A DNA stretch of 64,000 nt from Paracoccus rhizosphaerae. GTDB taxonomy: Bacteria > Pseudomonadota > Alphaproteobacteria > Rhodobacterales > Rhodobacteraceae. Below the pieces are notes generated by a model. That model searched no databases. It had not been told where the DNA came from and worked only from the letters and a program-made list of their open reading frames with translations. The position numbers were made by a program, and so were the translations under genes. The stretch is from NCBI RefSeq assembly GCF_026162645.1, contig NZ_JAOTBE010000005.1, forward strand, positions 50,622 through 114,621. The letters are read 5' to 3'. This document shows positions 46,189 through 55,990 of the stretch, piece by piece; position 1 is the first letter of the stretch, and every line of letters begins with the position of its first letter.

Positions 46189-49100
46189 CGCCTCGCCCCA
46201 GCAGGCGCAGCAGCGCCATGACTTCGCCGTCGTCGGCATCGGCGCCTCGGCGGGCGGCCTCGAGGCGCTGCAAGACCTGCTGCGCGAGGCGCAGCGCGAG
46301 GACCCCGCCGCCTATGTGGTCATCCAGCACCTGGACCCCAACCACGACAGCGTCCTGGCCGAGCTTCTGGACCGGCGCACGGCGCTGACCGTCCAGCAGG
46401 CGACTGACGGCACCCGGCTGCAGTCGGGGCATGTCTACACCATCCCGCCCGGCGCGCGCATGCTGATCCGCGACGGCGTCCTGCGCCTGACCGGCTTCGA
46501 CCAGCCGCGCGGCCTGCGGCGTCCGATCGACGACTTCTTCGAAAGCCTGGCCCAGGACCGGGGCCCGTCGGCGGCCTGCGTGATCCTGTCGGGCACCGGC
46601 GCTGACGGGACCTTGGGCCTGCGTGCCATCAAGGAAAACGGCGGCATGTGCGTAGTGCAGGAACCCCGCACCGCGCGCTATGACGGGATGCCCCTGTCGG
46701 CGGAATCGACCGGCCTGGTCGACTTCGTGCTGTCGCCGGACCGGATCGTCCCGGCGATCCTGCAGTTCTTCGACACCAGCGACGCCGATCTGGCCGAGGA
46801 TGTCTTGCTGGCCGACACGCGGCGGATCTGCAAGTTGCTGCTGGACCGCAGCGGCCACGACTTCGCCGGTTACAAGATGTCGACGCTGGTCCGGCGCATC
46901 CGGCGGCGGCTGCAGGTGCTGAACATCTCGAACACGCGGGATTATCTGAACCACCTGCAGCGCGACTCCGATGAGGTCGACGCTCTGGTCAACGAGTTTC
47001 TAATCAACGTCACACGCTTCTTCCGCGACCCCGAGTTCTTCCAGACACTGCGCGAACGCGCGATCCGGCCGATGATTGCCAGCGCCGAGGGCGAGGAACT
47101 GCGCGTCTGGGTTCCCGGCTGCTCCAGCGGCGAGGAAGCCTACAGCGTCGCCATGCTGATCGACGCCGAAATGCGCGAGGCGGGCCTGCGGCCGCGCTTC
47201 ACGGTCTTCGCCACCGACATCGACAAGAAGATGATCGAGGTCGCCCGCGCAGCGACCTATCCGATCAGCGCGCTGGCCGACATTCCCGAGCCGCTGCGAA
47301 TGCCCTACACCACGCATCGCGATGCGCTGATGCAGATCACGCCGCACCTGCGCGACCGGGTGCGGTTCTCGCTCCACAGCGTGCTGCGCGACCCGCCCTT
47401 CGCGCGCGTGGACCTGATTTCCTGCCGCAACCTGCTGATCTATCTGGACGAGGACCTGCAGTCGCGGGTCCTGCCCCTGTTCCATTACGCGCTGCGGCCC
47501 GGCGGCTTTCTGTTCCTGGGGCCCTCGGAAGGGGTGCGTCGGGAATCGGCCCATTTCGCGGAACTGGACCGTCACGCCAGGCTGTTTCAGCGGGACGAGT
47601 TGCCGGCCCGCCTGCCGCTGTCGCTGCCCTTCAGGGGCGGCGATGCCGATCGCGACGGCACGATCCGCCGGCCTGGCGGCGCTGGTGGGGGTCGGTCGGA
47701 CAACGGCGGCCTTGCGGCGCAGCGGCGGGTGCTGGATCGTTTCGCGCCGGCCTCGCTGCAGGTCTCTCCGACAGGAGAGGTTCTCTGGACCGCCGGGCGG
47801 CTTGGTCGTTTCCTATCTGTCGATCCGACGGCCCGCCAGCCGGCCTTGGCCGCGTCCATCGTGCATTCCGGCCTAAAAGAGGCCGTGACCGCTGCGCTGG
47901 AGCAGGTCGCCAGCAGCGGCCGGGCCGTGATCGTGCGCGAGCTGCTGGCGCGGTCCGACATCGGCACTCAGCCCGTGACGCTGTTCGTCGAGCCCCTGCT
48001 CGACCAGACGGTGCTGATCGTCTTCCAAGAATCAGGCATTCAGACCACCACCGACAGCGGCGACGACATCGACGAACTGCGCGTCAACGAATCGCGCACC
48101 GACCTTCTGGAGGAACGGCTGCGCCTGACGCGGATCGAGTTGCACGGCGCCGTGCAAGAGCTCGAAACCGTGAACGAAGAGCTGAAAAGCTCGAACGAAG
48201 AAATGATGTCGATGAACGAGGAGCTTCAGTCCACGAACGAGGAACTGAGCACCGTCAACGACGAGCTGAAGTCCAAGATCGACGACCTGACGGCGGCCAA
48301 CAGCGACCTGCAGAACTTCTTCTCGGCCACCAAGATCCCGCTGCTGGTGGTGGACCGGGACGTCCGCGTCCGCAACTTCACCGCGGCGGCGCTGCAGATC
48401 TTTCCGTTGCGCCGGTCCGACCACGGCCGCCCGCTGGCGGACGTGTCGAACATCTTCGGCAGCGACGTCCTGCAGCAGATGGCTGCCGAGGTCGTCCGCC
48501 GGGGCGAGCCGCAGGGGACCGAGATCCACGAAGGCGGCCGTGACCGCGTTTGGCGCGTCGATGCCAAGCCCTATCGCGGGGCCGATGGCCATCTGGACGG
48601 CGCCATGCTGGTCTTCGAGGACGTGACCGCCCTGCGCGACCTGCGGGTCGAGGTCGAGCGTCAGGATGAACGGCTCAAGGCCGTCCGGTCGATGGCGCGG
48701 ATCACCGTGTGGCACCTGGACGCCGACGGCCAGACGCTGATCGTCGACGACAGCTCGAACCTTCTGGGCATCGGACAGACCGCCCGCCTGCCCCTGCCCG
48801 CCTTCGCCGCCCTGATCGCCCCCGAGGATCGCGACGGCCTGCAGGCCGACCTGGCCGCCTGCATGGCCGGCACGCCCTTCCGCCGCGTCGTGTCGCCATC
48901 GGCCAAGGCGCTGGCGAACGTCCGGCTGGAGGCTGTCGGAGAGCGGTTCGGCGACGACGGCTCGCGCGTGCTGGGCGTCATGGTCGACGTGACGGCCGCG
49001 CAATCCGCCGCCAAGCTGCGAGAGGCCGTGATTTCCGAGATGGACCACAGGGTCAAGAACCTGTTCACCCAGATCTCGGCGATGCTGCGAATGGCGGGAC

Positions 49101-49576
49101 GCGAAACCGACGACGCGCAAGAGGTCGTCGAACAGGTCTGCGAACGCATCACCGCGCTGGCCAATTCCCACAGCCTGACCACCGAGCGCCGCAGCAGCGC
49201 CGAAATCGAGCTTCGCCGGCTGATCGAAACTTCTTTGGCGCCATATCGCGGCGCCGACATCGTCCTGGACGGCGATGGGGCGGTGGTCCTGCCGGGCCGT
49301 GTGGTCCCCCTGTCGCTGATCCTTCACGAGCTTGCGACGAACGCGTTCAAGTATGGCGTCCTTGGCCCTATCCGGGGCAGGCTGACGGTGGCGTGGCGCG
49401 TTGTGGACCGAGACATCATCCTCGACTGGATCGAGACCTATGCCGAAGAACGCGCCGAGGAAGAGGCCGGCGGCGGCTTCGGCTCGATCCTGCTGGAAGG
49501 TGCCGCCGCCCAGATCGGCAGCGAGCTGGAGATCACGCAGGAACCGACCGGCCGTCGGACGCGGCTGCGTTTCTGA
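46181..49576 (+). CDS. CheB-CheR-PAS-HWE histidine kinase fusion
   Basis: A 1131-aa multi-domain protein. CheB methylesterase (residues 14-200; triad Ser23 in GASAGG, His50 in QHLDPNHDS, Asp142 in GTGADG). CheR methyltransferase (about 215-450; TRFFRDPEFF, GCSSGEEAYS for SAM, SCRNLLIYL). A Glu/Asn-rich coiled coil (about 645-705) and a PAS domain (about 707-825) follow, then a HWE/HisKA_2 kinase (His956 in MDHRVKN, ELATNAFKYG N-box, W-x-E in DWIET). In alphaproteobacteria HWE kinases commonly phosphorylate PhyR of the general stress response. LOV neighbour and overlap suggest light as one input. No CheB receiver domain is present. Confidence 0.88.
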   Translation: MNDASPQQAQQRHDFAVVGIGASAGGLEALQDLLREAQREDPAAYVVIQHLDPNHDSVLAELLDRRTALTVQQATDGTRLQSGHVYTIPPGARMLIRDGVLRLTGFDQPRGLRRPIDDFFESLAQDRGPSAACVILSGTGADGTLGLRAIKENGGMCVVQEPRTARYDGMPLSAESTGLVDFVLSPDRIVPAILQFFDTSDADLAEDVLLADTRRICKLLLDRSGHDFAGYKMSTLVRRIRRRLQVLNISNTRDYLNHLQRDSDEVDALVNEFLINVTRFFRDPEFFQTLRERAIRPMIASAEGEELRVWVPGCSSGEEAYSVAMLIDAEMREAGLRPRFTVFATDIDKKMIEVARAATYPISALADIPEPLRMPYTTHRDALMQITPHLRDRVRFSLHSVLRDPPFARVDLISCRNLLIYLDEDLQSRVLPLFHYALRPGGFLFLGPSEGVRRESAHFAELDRHARLFQRDELPARLPLSLPFRGGDADRDGTIRRPGGAGGGRSDNGGLAAQRRVLDRFAPASLQVSPTGEVLWTAGRLGRFLSVDPTARQPALAASIVHSGLKEAVTAALEQVASSGRAVIVRELLARSDIGTQPVTLFVEPLLDQTVLIVFQESGIQTTTDSGDDIDELRVNESRTDLLEERLRLTRIELHGAVQELETVNEELKSSNEEMMSMNEELQSTNEELSTVNDELKSKIDDLTAANSDLQNFFSATKIPLLVVDRDVRVRNFTAAALQIFPLRRSDHGRPLADVSNIFGSDVLQQMAAEVVRRGEPQGTEIHEGGRDRVWRVDAKPYRGADGHLDGAMLVFEDVTALRDLRVEVERQDERLKAVRSMARITVWHLDADGQTLIVDDSSNLLGIGQTARLPLPAFAALIAPEDRDGLQADLAACMAGTPFRRVVSPSAKALANVRLEAVGERFGDDGSRVLGVMVDVTAAQSAAKLREAVISEMDHRVKNLFTQISAMLRMAGRETDDAQEVVEQVCERITALANSHSLTTERRSSAEIELRRLIETSLAPYRGADIVLDGDGAVVLPGRVVPLSLILHELATNAFKYGVLGPIRGRLTVAWRVVDRDIILDWIETYAEERAEEEAGGGFGSILLEGAAAQIGSELEITQEPTGRRTRLRF

Positions 49577-49579
49577 CGT

Positions 49580-50161
49580 CTAGCAGAGAAGCTTCGCGAC
49601 CCGATCCAGCTGGTCGCGTGTCATTGCGCGGATGTCGTCCTCGCTGCAGATCGTGCCCTCGGCCCAGGCTTTCACGGCGTTCGACAGGGCGTGGGTTCCC
49701 AACTCCGCCAGAAGCCGCGCCTCGAAGGCCATGTCCCGCCCCAGCCGCGCCTCGAGCAGGCCCGACAGCGCCAGCGTCATCTCGTCCATGCTCTTGCGGA
49801 AGACCGCCAGCAGTTCGGGCGTTTGGTCCACGACCTGGATGATCCGCTTGAGGATGCCGCGGTCGGGGCGGTCCTCGCACAGCATCTCCCCCAGCAGGCG
49901 AGAGATGTCATCGATCAGAGGGCCGTCGGACGTGACGATCCATCGCCCCGCCTCGACGTCCAGGACCGGCGGCTGCCCCAGGATCGCCGCCTGCTTGTTG
50001 CAGTAATAGTTGAAGAAGGTGCGCGGACTGATGCCTGCCTCGGCCGCGATGGCTTCGGTCGTCGCCGCACCATAACCCGTCCGCAGGGCGACGTTTAATG
50101 CGGCCAGCTGGATCTCTCGCGAGGTTTCGCGGCGACGGCGATCGCGAAGATTGGTGCTCAT
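49580..50161 (-). CDS. TetR-family repressor of the RND efflux operon
   Basis: A 193-aa regulator. N-terminal helix-turn-helix (about residues 17-60): AALNVALRTGYGAATTEAIAAEAGISPRTFFNYYCNK, typical TetR. The C-terminal ligand domain (about 80-190) is variable. It is divergent from the efflux membrane-fusion gene, with inverted repeats in the shared region, so the usual role is repression of efflux relieved by a toxic ligand. It is convergent with the kinase gene, only 3 bases apart. Confidence 0.9.
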   Translation of the reverse strand: MSTNLRDRRRRETSREIQLAALNVALRTGYGAATTEAIAAEAGISPRTFFNYYCNKQAAILGQPPVLDVEAGRWIVTSDGPLIDDISRLLGEMLCEDRPDRGILKRIIQVVDQTPELLAVFRKSMDEMTLALSGLLEARLGRDMAFEARLLAELGTHALSNAVKAWAEGTICSEDDIRAMTRDQLDRVAKLLC

Positions 50162-50196
50162 CCTTGGTGCAACCCCCTATTGCAGTGAAAGCAAAT

Positions 50197-50223
50197 ATTG
50201 CACAGTCCGCAGCTTTGTGCAAT
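50197..50223. promoter_or_regulatory. Inverted repeat, probable TetR operator
   Basis: Perfect arms ATTGCACA and TGTGCAAT are separated by 11 bases. Further TTGCA/TGCAA half-sites lie at 50164-50172 and 50179-50184. Position between the divergent TetR and efflux genes fits control of both. Confidence 0.6.
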
Positions 50224-50261
50224 GAGCGCACGGAACGTGGTGCCCGCGGGGCAAGATCGGG

Positions 50262-51488
50262 ATGGTTCACATGATGCGCGACTTCAGCCTTCACGCCGGG
50301 ATGGTCATGGCGGCGGCGATGTTCCTGACACAGCCGGCGGTGGCGCAGGCGCCGGGGGGGATGCCGCCCAAGCAGGTTGGCGTGGTCGAGGTGACCCGGC
50401 AGGACGTGCCCCGGATCGTCACGCTGCCCGGCCGCGCGGTCGCGGCCAATTCGACGGCCATCCGGCCGCGCGTGGGCGGCATCGTGACCGACATCCTCTA
50501 TGAACCCGGCAAGCCGATCGAGGCTGGAACGCCCATGTTCCGCATCGACGACACCACCTATCAGGCGAACTTGGCCAGCGCCGAAGCGCAGGTCGCATCC
50601 GCCGAGGCGCAGGTGACGCAGGCCGAATCGGCCTTCAACCGGACCGAGCAGCTTCTGGGGTCGGGGACGACGCAGGCCCAGGCCGAAACCGCGCGGGCGA
50701 CGCTGGACCAGGCGCGGGCCGCGGTCCAGTCGGCCAACGCCGCGCTGACGCTGGCCCGCGCCGAACTTGATTGGACCACCGTGACCAGCCCCATTGCCGG
50801 CATCGCCAGCGTGTCCGAGATCTCGATCGGTGACCTCGTGACCGCCGGGCAGGCTGACGCGATGGCGACGGTGACGCAACTCGACCCGATCGAGGTCGAC
50901 ATGTACGAACCCGCCTCGCGCTTTCTCAGCCTTCTGGATGATATCGAGGGCGGCAACCTGCGCCTGAACGACGAGCTGAACGCCAAGCTGACGCTTGAGG
51001 ACGGGCAGACCTATCAGGCGGTGGGCGAACTGGTGGCGCCGGGCGTGACCGTGTCGACCTCGACCGGGTCGATCGACACGCGATTCCGGTTCGACAACCC
51101 GAACAACCTGCTGCTGCCCGGCATGTTCCTGCGCGGCCAGGTCGAGCTGGGCGTCACGCCCGCCTTCCTGGTGTCGCAGTCGGCGGCCAACCGCGACAAG
51201 ATCGGCAACCTGTCGGCTTGGGTCGTCGAGGACGGCAAGGTGAGCCAGCGCCAGCTGACCGAGGACGGCACCTATCAGAACCAGTGGATCGTGACCGACG
51301 GCCTGACCGACGGCGACCTCCTTGTGGTCGACGGGCTCGCGGGCCTGTCAGAGGGCGCCGAGGTCGTCACCGTGCCCGTCACCTTCGATGAAAACGGCGT
51401 CGTCCGTGACGTGGCCCCGGCTGCGGACGCAGCGGCCGCCCCCGCCCCTGCAGGCGAGGCGCCTGCCGAAGCGCCCGCGACGGAGTAA
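50262..51488 (+). CDS. RND efflux membrane-fusion (adaptor) protein
   Basis: A 408-aa periplasmic adaptor (AcrA/MexA-like). The signal peptide (about residues 1-29) ends near PAVAQA, without a lipobox Cys. The biotinyl-lipoyl half-motifs RPRVGGIVTDILYEPGKPIEAGTP and DWTTVTSPIAGIASVSEISIGD surround an alpha-helical hairpin (about 105-170). ATG 50262 or 50271 are both possible; neither has a strong Shine-Dalgarno. It starts a three-gene operon with the pump and the outer-membrane factor. Confidence 0.9.
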   Translation: MVHMMRDFSLHAGMVMAAAMFLTQPAVAQAPGGMPPKQVGVVEVTRQDVPRIVTLPGRAVAANSTAIRPRVGGIVTDILYEPGKPIEAGTPMFRIDDTTYQANLASAEAQVASAEAQVTQAESAFNRTEQLLGSGTTQAQAETARATLDQARAAVQSANAALTLARAELDWTTVTSPIAGIASVSEISIGDLVTAGQADAMATVTQLDPIEVDMYEPASRFLSLLDDIEGGNLRLNDELNAKLTLEDGQTYQAVGELVAPGVTVSTSTGSIDTRFRFDNPNNLLLPGMFLRGQVELGVTPAFLVSQSAANRDKIGNLSAWVVEDGKVSQRQLTEDGTYQNQWIVTDGLTDGDLLVVDGLAGLSEGAEVVTVPVTFDENGVVRDVAPAADAAAAPAPAGEAPAEAPATE

Positions 51489-51494
51489 CGCCAG

Positions 51495-54400
51495 ATGGCA
51501 CGATTTTTCATCCACCGCCCGGTCTTCGCCTGGGTGCTTGCCATCGTCACCATGCTGGTGGGCGCGCTTGGCCTGAACACCCTCGCGATCGAGCAGTACC
51601 CGCAGATCGCGCCGACGACGGTGCGCGTCAGCGCCGCCTATAACGGCGCCTCGGCCGAGATCGTCGAGTCGTCGGTGACCACGGTCATCGAGGATGCGAT
51701 GACCGGCATCGACGGGCTGATCTACATGACGTCGAACTCGACGCCGGGGTCGGCCTCAGTGACGCTGACCTTCGACGACACGGTCGATGCCGACATTGCT
51801 CAGGTGCAGGTGCAGAACAAGCTGCAGCTGGTGACATCGCAGCTGCCCGACGTCGTGCAACAGCAGGGCGTGCAGGTTGCGCGATCCACCAGCTCAATCC
51901 TCTTGGTGGGGGCGCTGACCTCACCTGACGGCAGCTATTCCTCGGTCGAGCTGGGCGACCTGATCGGCCAGCTGATCGAGGATCCGGTCAAACGCACGCC
52001 CGGCGTGGGATCGATCAACACGTTCGGGTCGGGCTATGCCATGCGCATCTGGATGGACCCGATGAAGATGGTCCAGTACCAGGTGACACCCGCCGACGTG
52101 ACGGCCGCGGTCGCCGCGCAGAACACCAACGTCACCGTGGGCGACCTGGGCGCGCAGCCTGCGGCCCAGGGCCAGCGGCTGACGGTGTCGGTGTCGGCGC
52201 AATCGCAGCTGTCCACTGTCGAGGAGTTCGAAAGCATCCTGCTGCGCGTCGATCCCGACGGCTCGACCGTGTTCCTGGGCGACGTGGCGCGAATCGAGAT
52301 CGGCCAGGAAAGCTATGGCGGCGCATCCCGGCACAACGGCAACCCGGCGGCAGGCTTCGCCGTGAACCTGGCCACCGGCGCCAACGCCGTCGACACCGCC
52401 CATGCGGTGCGCGAGACGATCAACAGTCTGGCCGGGTCCCTGCCCGCCGGGGTCGAGATCATCTATCCCTACGACACCTCGCCATTCGTCGAGGAGTCGA
52501 TCAACCAGGTCTATCACACCCTGGCCGAGGCCGTGGTGCTTGTCTTCCTAGTGATCCTGGTCTTCCTGCAAAGCTGGCGCGCGACGATCATTCCGGTCGT
52601 GGCGATCCCCGTCGTGCTTCTGGGCACCTTCGCGGTGCTGGCGGCGGCCGGCTATTCGATCAACACGCTGACCATGTTCGCGATGGTCCTGGCCATCGGC
52701 CTTCTGGTCGATGACGCCATCGTCGTCGTCGAGAACGTCGAGCGCGTGATGGAGGAAGAGGGCCTCGGCCCCGTCGAGGCCACCGAGAAGAGCATGGAGG
52801 AGATCACCTCGGCCCTTGTCGGCATCGTGCTGGTCCTGTCGGCGGTGTTCCTGCCGATGGCCTTCATGACCGGGGCGACGGGCGTGATCTATCGCCAGTT
52901 CTCGATCACGATCATCACGGCGATGGTGCTGTCGCTTGGCGTCGCGGTCATCCTGACGCCCGCCATGTGCGCCAGCCTTCTGAAGCCGCGCAAGCACGGC
53001 GACGGGATCGCACCCGCCCGCTGGTTCAACCGCAACCTCGACCGCACCACGAACGGCTTTGTCGGCGTCGTCGCGCGGCTGGTCAAGCGACCGCTGCGGA
53101 TGCTGATCGTGCTGGCCGCGATCGGCTTCGGGGTCTATGCGCTGTTTGACCGCCTGCCGGGCTCGTTCCTGCCGGACGAGGATCAGGGCGTCGCGCTGGT
53201 CATCATCCAGGGCCCCGACGGGTCCACCACGCAGCAGACCCAGGCCCTGGTCGAGAAGGTCGAATCCTATCTGCTCAACGCCGAGAGCGAGACGGTCGAG
53301 TCCGTGTTCTCGGTCCTGGGCTTCAGCTTCGGCGGAAGCGGCCAGAACAACGCCATGGTCTTCATGAAGCTGCGCGACTACGAGGAACGCGAGGGCCTCG
53401 ACATCGCCTCGCTGGTGAACCGCGCCAACGGATACTTCTTCACCACCAACCGGCAGGGGCAGATCTTCGTGCTGCAGCCGCCGGCGATCCAGGGGCTTGG
53501 CACCTCGTCAGGCTTCACCATGTATCTGATCGACCAGGCCGGTGCGGGCCAGGATGCGCTGACCGCCGCCGCCGACCAGTTGGTTGCAAACGCGCAGCAG
53601 GATGGCCGCGTGACCGGCCTGCGCGGGAACGAGGCTGCGACCCAGACAGCCCTGCGGCTGGACATCGACCAGCAGAAGGCCGCCGCCTTCGGCCTGTCCA
53701 TCCCCGAAGTGAACGCCATGCTGTCGGTGATCTTCGCCGGACGCGACGTCAACGACTTCGCGCTTGGCAACGACCTGCGGCCGGTGATCGTCCAGGGCGA
53801 GGCCGAGACCCGGTCTCAGCCCGAAGACATCAACCGCTGGTATGCCCGCAACGCCCAGGGCGAGATGGTGTCCTTCGGTGCCTTCTCGGACCAGCGATGG
53901 GAGCAGGAACCGCAGGCGCTGGCCCGCTATGGCGGCACCCGGGCGCTGGAGCTCAGCGGTTCCGCCGCCGCGGGTCTCTCGTCGGGCGACGGCATGACCG
54001 CGATGGAGCAGATGGTGGCCGACTTAGACGGCAACTACGGAACCGCCTGGACAGGGCTCTCCTATCAGGAACGACTGTCGGGCAACCAGGCGCCCTTGCT
54101 CTTCGCACTGTCCGCGCTGGTCGTGTTCCTGTCCCTGGCGGCGCTTTACGAAAGCTGGTCGGTGCCGCTGGCGGTCATGCTGACCGTGCCGATCGGCATC
54201 CTTGGTGCGCTGGCTGCGGCGCTGTATTTCGGCCAGTCGAACGACGTCTATTTCAAGGTGGGCCTGCTGACGACCATCGGCCTTGCTGCGCGGAACGCGA
54301 TCCTGATCGTGGAATTCGCCCAGGCGCAGGTCCAGGAAGGCAAGTCCGTCGTCGAGGCCGCGTTGATCGCGGCGCGCCAGCGGCTTCGGCCGATCCTGAT

Positions 54401-54602
54401 GACGACCTTTGCCTTCATGCTGGGGGTGCTGCCGCTGGCCATCGCCTCGGGCGCTGGCGCAGGGGCGCAGAACTCAATCGGGATCGGGGTTCTGGGTGGC
54501 ATGGCCTCGTCGGCCGCGATCGGGATCTTCCTGGTGCCGGTCTTCTACGTCGCCGTCCTTCGGCTGCGCTCGACCTTCTCGAGAAAGGAAAAGACCTCGT
54601 GA
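51495..54602 (+). CDS. RND multidrug efflux transporter (HAE-1 family)
   Basis: A 1035-aa inner-membrane proton antiporter. RND layout with twelve helices: first helix FFIHRPVFAWVLAIVTMLVG, large periplasmic loops after helices 1 and 7, and the proton-relay Asp pair in LLVDDAIVVVENVERVM (about residue 405). Sequence and length match AcrB/MexB-type pumps for amphiphilic drugs. Only 6 bases follow the adaptor gene; its stop overlaps the outer-membrane factor start. Confidence 0.94.
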   Translation: MARFFIHRPVFAWVLAIVTMLVGALGLNTLAIEQYPQIAPTTVRVSAAYNGASAEIVESSVTTVIEDAMTGIDGLIYMTSNSTPGSASVTLTFDDTVDADIAQVQVQNKLQLVTSQLPDVVQQQGVQVARSTSSILLVGALTSPDGSYSSVELGDLIGQLIEDPVKRTPGVGSINTFGSGYAMRIWMDPMKMVQYQVTPADVTAAVAAQNTNVTVGDLGAQPAAQGQRLTVSVSAQSQLSTVEEFESILLRVDPDGSTVFLGDVARIEIGQESYGGASRHNGNPAAGFAVNLATGANAVDTAHAVRETINSLAGSLPAGVEIIYPYDTSPFVEESINQVYHTLAEAVVLVFLVILVFLQSWRATIIPVVAIPVVLLGTFAVLAAAGYSINTLTMFAMVLAIGLLVDDAIVVVENVERVMEEEGLGPVEATEKSMEEITSALVGIVLVLSAVFLPMAFMTGATGVIYRQFSITIITAMVLSLGVAVILTPAMCASLLKPRKHGDGIAPARWFNRNLDRTTNGFVGVVARLVKRPLRMLIVLAAIGFGVYALFDRLPGSFLPDEDQGVALVIIQGPDGSTTQQTQALVEKVESYLLNAESETVESVFSVLGFSFGGSGQNNAMVFMKLRDYEEREGLDIASLVNRANGYFFTTNRQGQIFVLQPPAIQGLGTSSGFTMYLIDQAGAGQDALTAAADQLVANAQQDGRVTGLRGNEAATQTALRLDIDQQKAAAFGLSIPEVNAMLSVIFAGRDVNDFALGNDLRPVIVQGEAETRSQPEDINRWYARNAQGEMVSFGAFSDQRWEQEPQALARYGGTRALELSGSAAAGLSSGDGMTAMEQMVADLDGNYGTAWTGLSYQERLSGNQAPLLFALSALVVFLSLAALYESWSVPLAVMLTVPIGILGALAAALYFGQSNDVYFKVGLLTTIGLAARNAILIVEFAQAQVQEGKSVVEAALIAARQRLRPILMTTFAFMLGVLPLAIASGAGAGAQNSIGIGVLGGMASSAAIGIFLVPVFYVAVLRLRSTFSRKEKTS

Positions 54603-55990
54603 CGTTTCCCCGCCAATCGAAGGCGCTGTCGCTGATGGCGGCGCTGCTGCTGTCCGCCTGTGCCGCCGTCGGCCCCGACCCGACGGACCTGCCCGACGCG
54701 GGCGTACAAGGCAGCTTCGCCGAAGGCGGTGGCGGTCCGGCCGGACAGGTCGGCACCAACGCCTTCTGGTCCGGCTATCGCGACCCGACGCTGTCGACCC
54801 TGATCGCGCAGGGCCTGGGCAACAGCCTGGACATCATCGCCGCGAACGAACGCATCCGCGCCGCCGCGGCCGATCTGCAGGCGACCCGGCCGCTGGCCGC
54901 CCAGGTCATCGGGGAGCCGGCATCCGCCAGCCGCATCAGGTCCGGGGGCGACGGCCTCTCCGACGGCTATACCAGCAATGCGAACCTGTCGGCGGGCTTT
55001 GTCTTCGACCTCTTCGGCGGCGCGCGCCGTGCCCGCGAGGGCGCGACGGCGGCCTATGCGTCGGCCGAGGCGCAGGTGCAGGTGACGCGCCTGGCCTGGC
55101 TGGCCGAGGTGATCAGCGCCTATTCCGACGCCCGCTTCTATCAGCAGGCGCTGGCGCTGACGCGCGACACGATCCGCGCGCGCGAAAGCACGCTGGAGGT
55201 GACGAACAACATGCTGTCCCTGGGCCTGGCGACCGACTACGACATCGCCCAGACCCGCGCGCTTCTGCAAACGGCACGGGCCGACCTGCCGAATTACGAG
55301 GCGCTGTTCAACGCGCAGGTCTATCGGCTGTCGACGCTGTTGAACCAGCAGGCCGGCCCGCTGATGGCGCGCATGCAGGGCGGCAGCGGCACGCTGCCGA
55401 TCCCGCCCGGCCCCGGCACGGGCGTCCCGGCAGAGCTCTTGCACAACCGGCCGGACATCCGCGCTGCGCAGCAGGATCTGGTGCAGGCGCTGGCGGCAGT
55501 CGGCGTGGCGACGGCGGACCTTCTGCCCTCGCTCTCGCTCAGCGGGACGGTCAGCGACACGGGCGGTTCGGGCAGCTGGGGCTTTGGCCCCCGGATCAGC
55601 CTGCCGGTGGCCAACCAGGGCGTTCTGCAGGCCACCCGCAACCGCCGCATCTCCGAGGCCCGGCAGGCGGATCTGGCGTGGCGCAGCCAGGTCGCGTCGG
55701 CGGTCGAGGACGTGCAGACCAGCCAGTCGAACCTGCGCCGCTATCGCCAGCGCGTGGCGGCCCTGGACGAGGCGGCGCAGTCCTACAACCGCGCCTACGA
55801 CCTTGCCCGCGCGAACTTCGAGGCAGGGGCGCTGCCGCTGGTCGACCTTCTGGACGCCGACCGCCAGCGTGCCGCGGCGCGCCTGCAGGCCGCCTCGGCC
55901 CGAAATGACGCTGCGAAGGAATGGGCCGCGCTGCAGATCGCCACTGGCGCCGGCGGAGCGGTGCAGGCCATCGCGACGGCGGCAGAGTGA
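54599..55990 (+). CDS. Outer-membrane efflux lipoprotein (NodT/OprM-like)
   Basis: A 463-aa TolC-fold factor. The lipobox LLSAC near residue 20 gives an acylated Cys. Two outer-membrane efflux repeats (about 65-250 and 275-455) carry the family motifs NRPDIRAAQQDLVQA and SGTVSDTGGSGSWGFGPRISLPVA. Start is GTG at 54599, overlapping the pump stop (GTGA), with AAGGAA upstream. Completes the tripartite system across the outer membrane. Confidence 0.9.
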   Translation: MTFPRQSKALSLMAALLLSACAAVGPDPTDLPDAGVQGSFAEGGGGPAGQVGTNAFWSGYRDPTLSTLIAQGLGNSLDIIAANERIRAAAADLQATRPLAAQVIGEPASASRIRSGGDGLSDGYTSNANLSAGFVFDLFGGARRAREGATAAYASAEAQVQVTRLAWLAEVISAYSDARFYQQALALTRDTIRARESTLEVTNNMLSLGLATDYDIAQTRALLQTARADLPNYEALFNAQVYRLSTLLNQQAGPLMARMQGGSGTLPIPPGPGTGVPAELLHNRPDIRAAQQDLVQALAAVGVATADLLPSLSLSGTVSDTGGSGSWGFGPRISLPVANQGVLQATRNRRISEARQADLAWRSQVASAVEDVQTSQSNLRRYRQRVAALDEAAQSYNRAYDLARANFEAGALPLVDLLDADRQRAAARLQAASARNDAAKEWAALQIATGAGGAVQAIATAAE

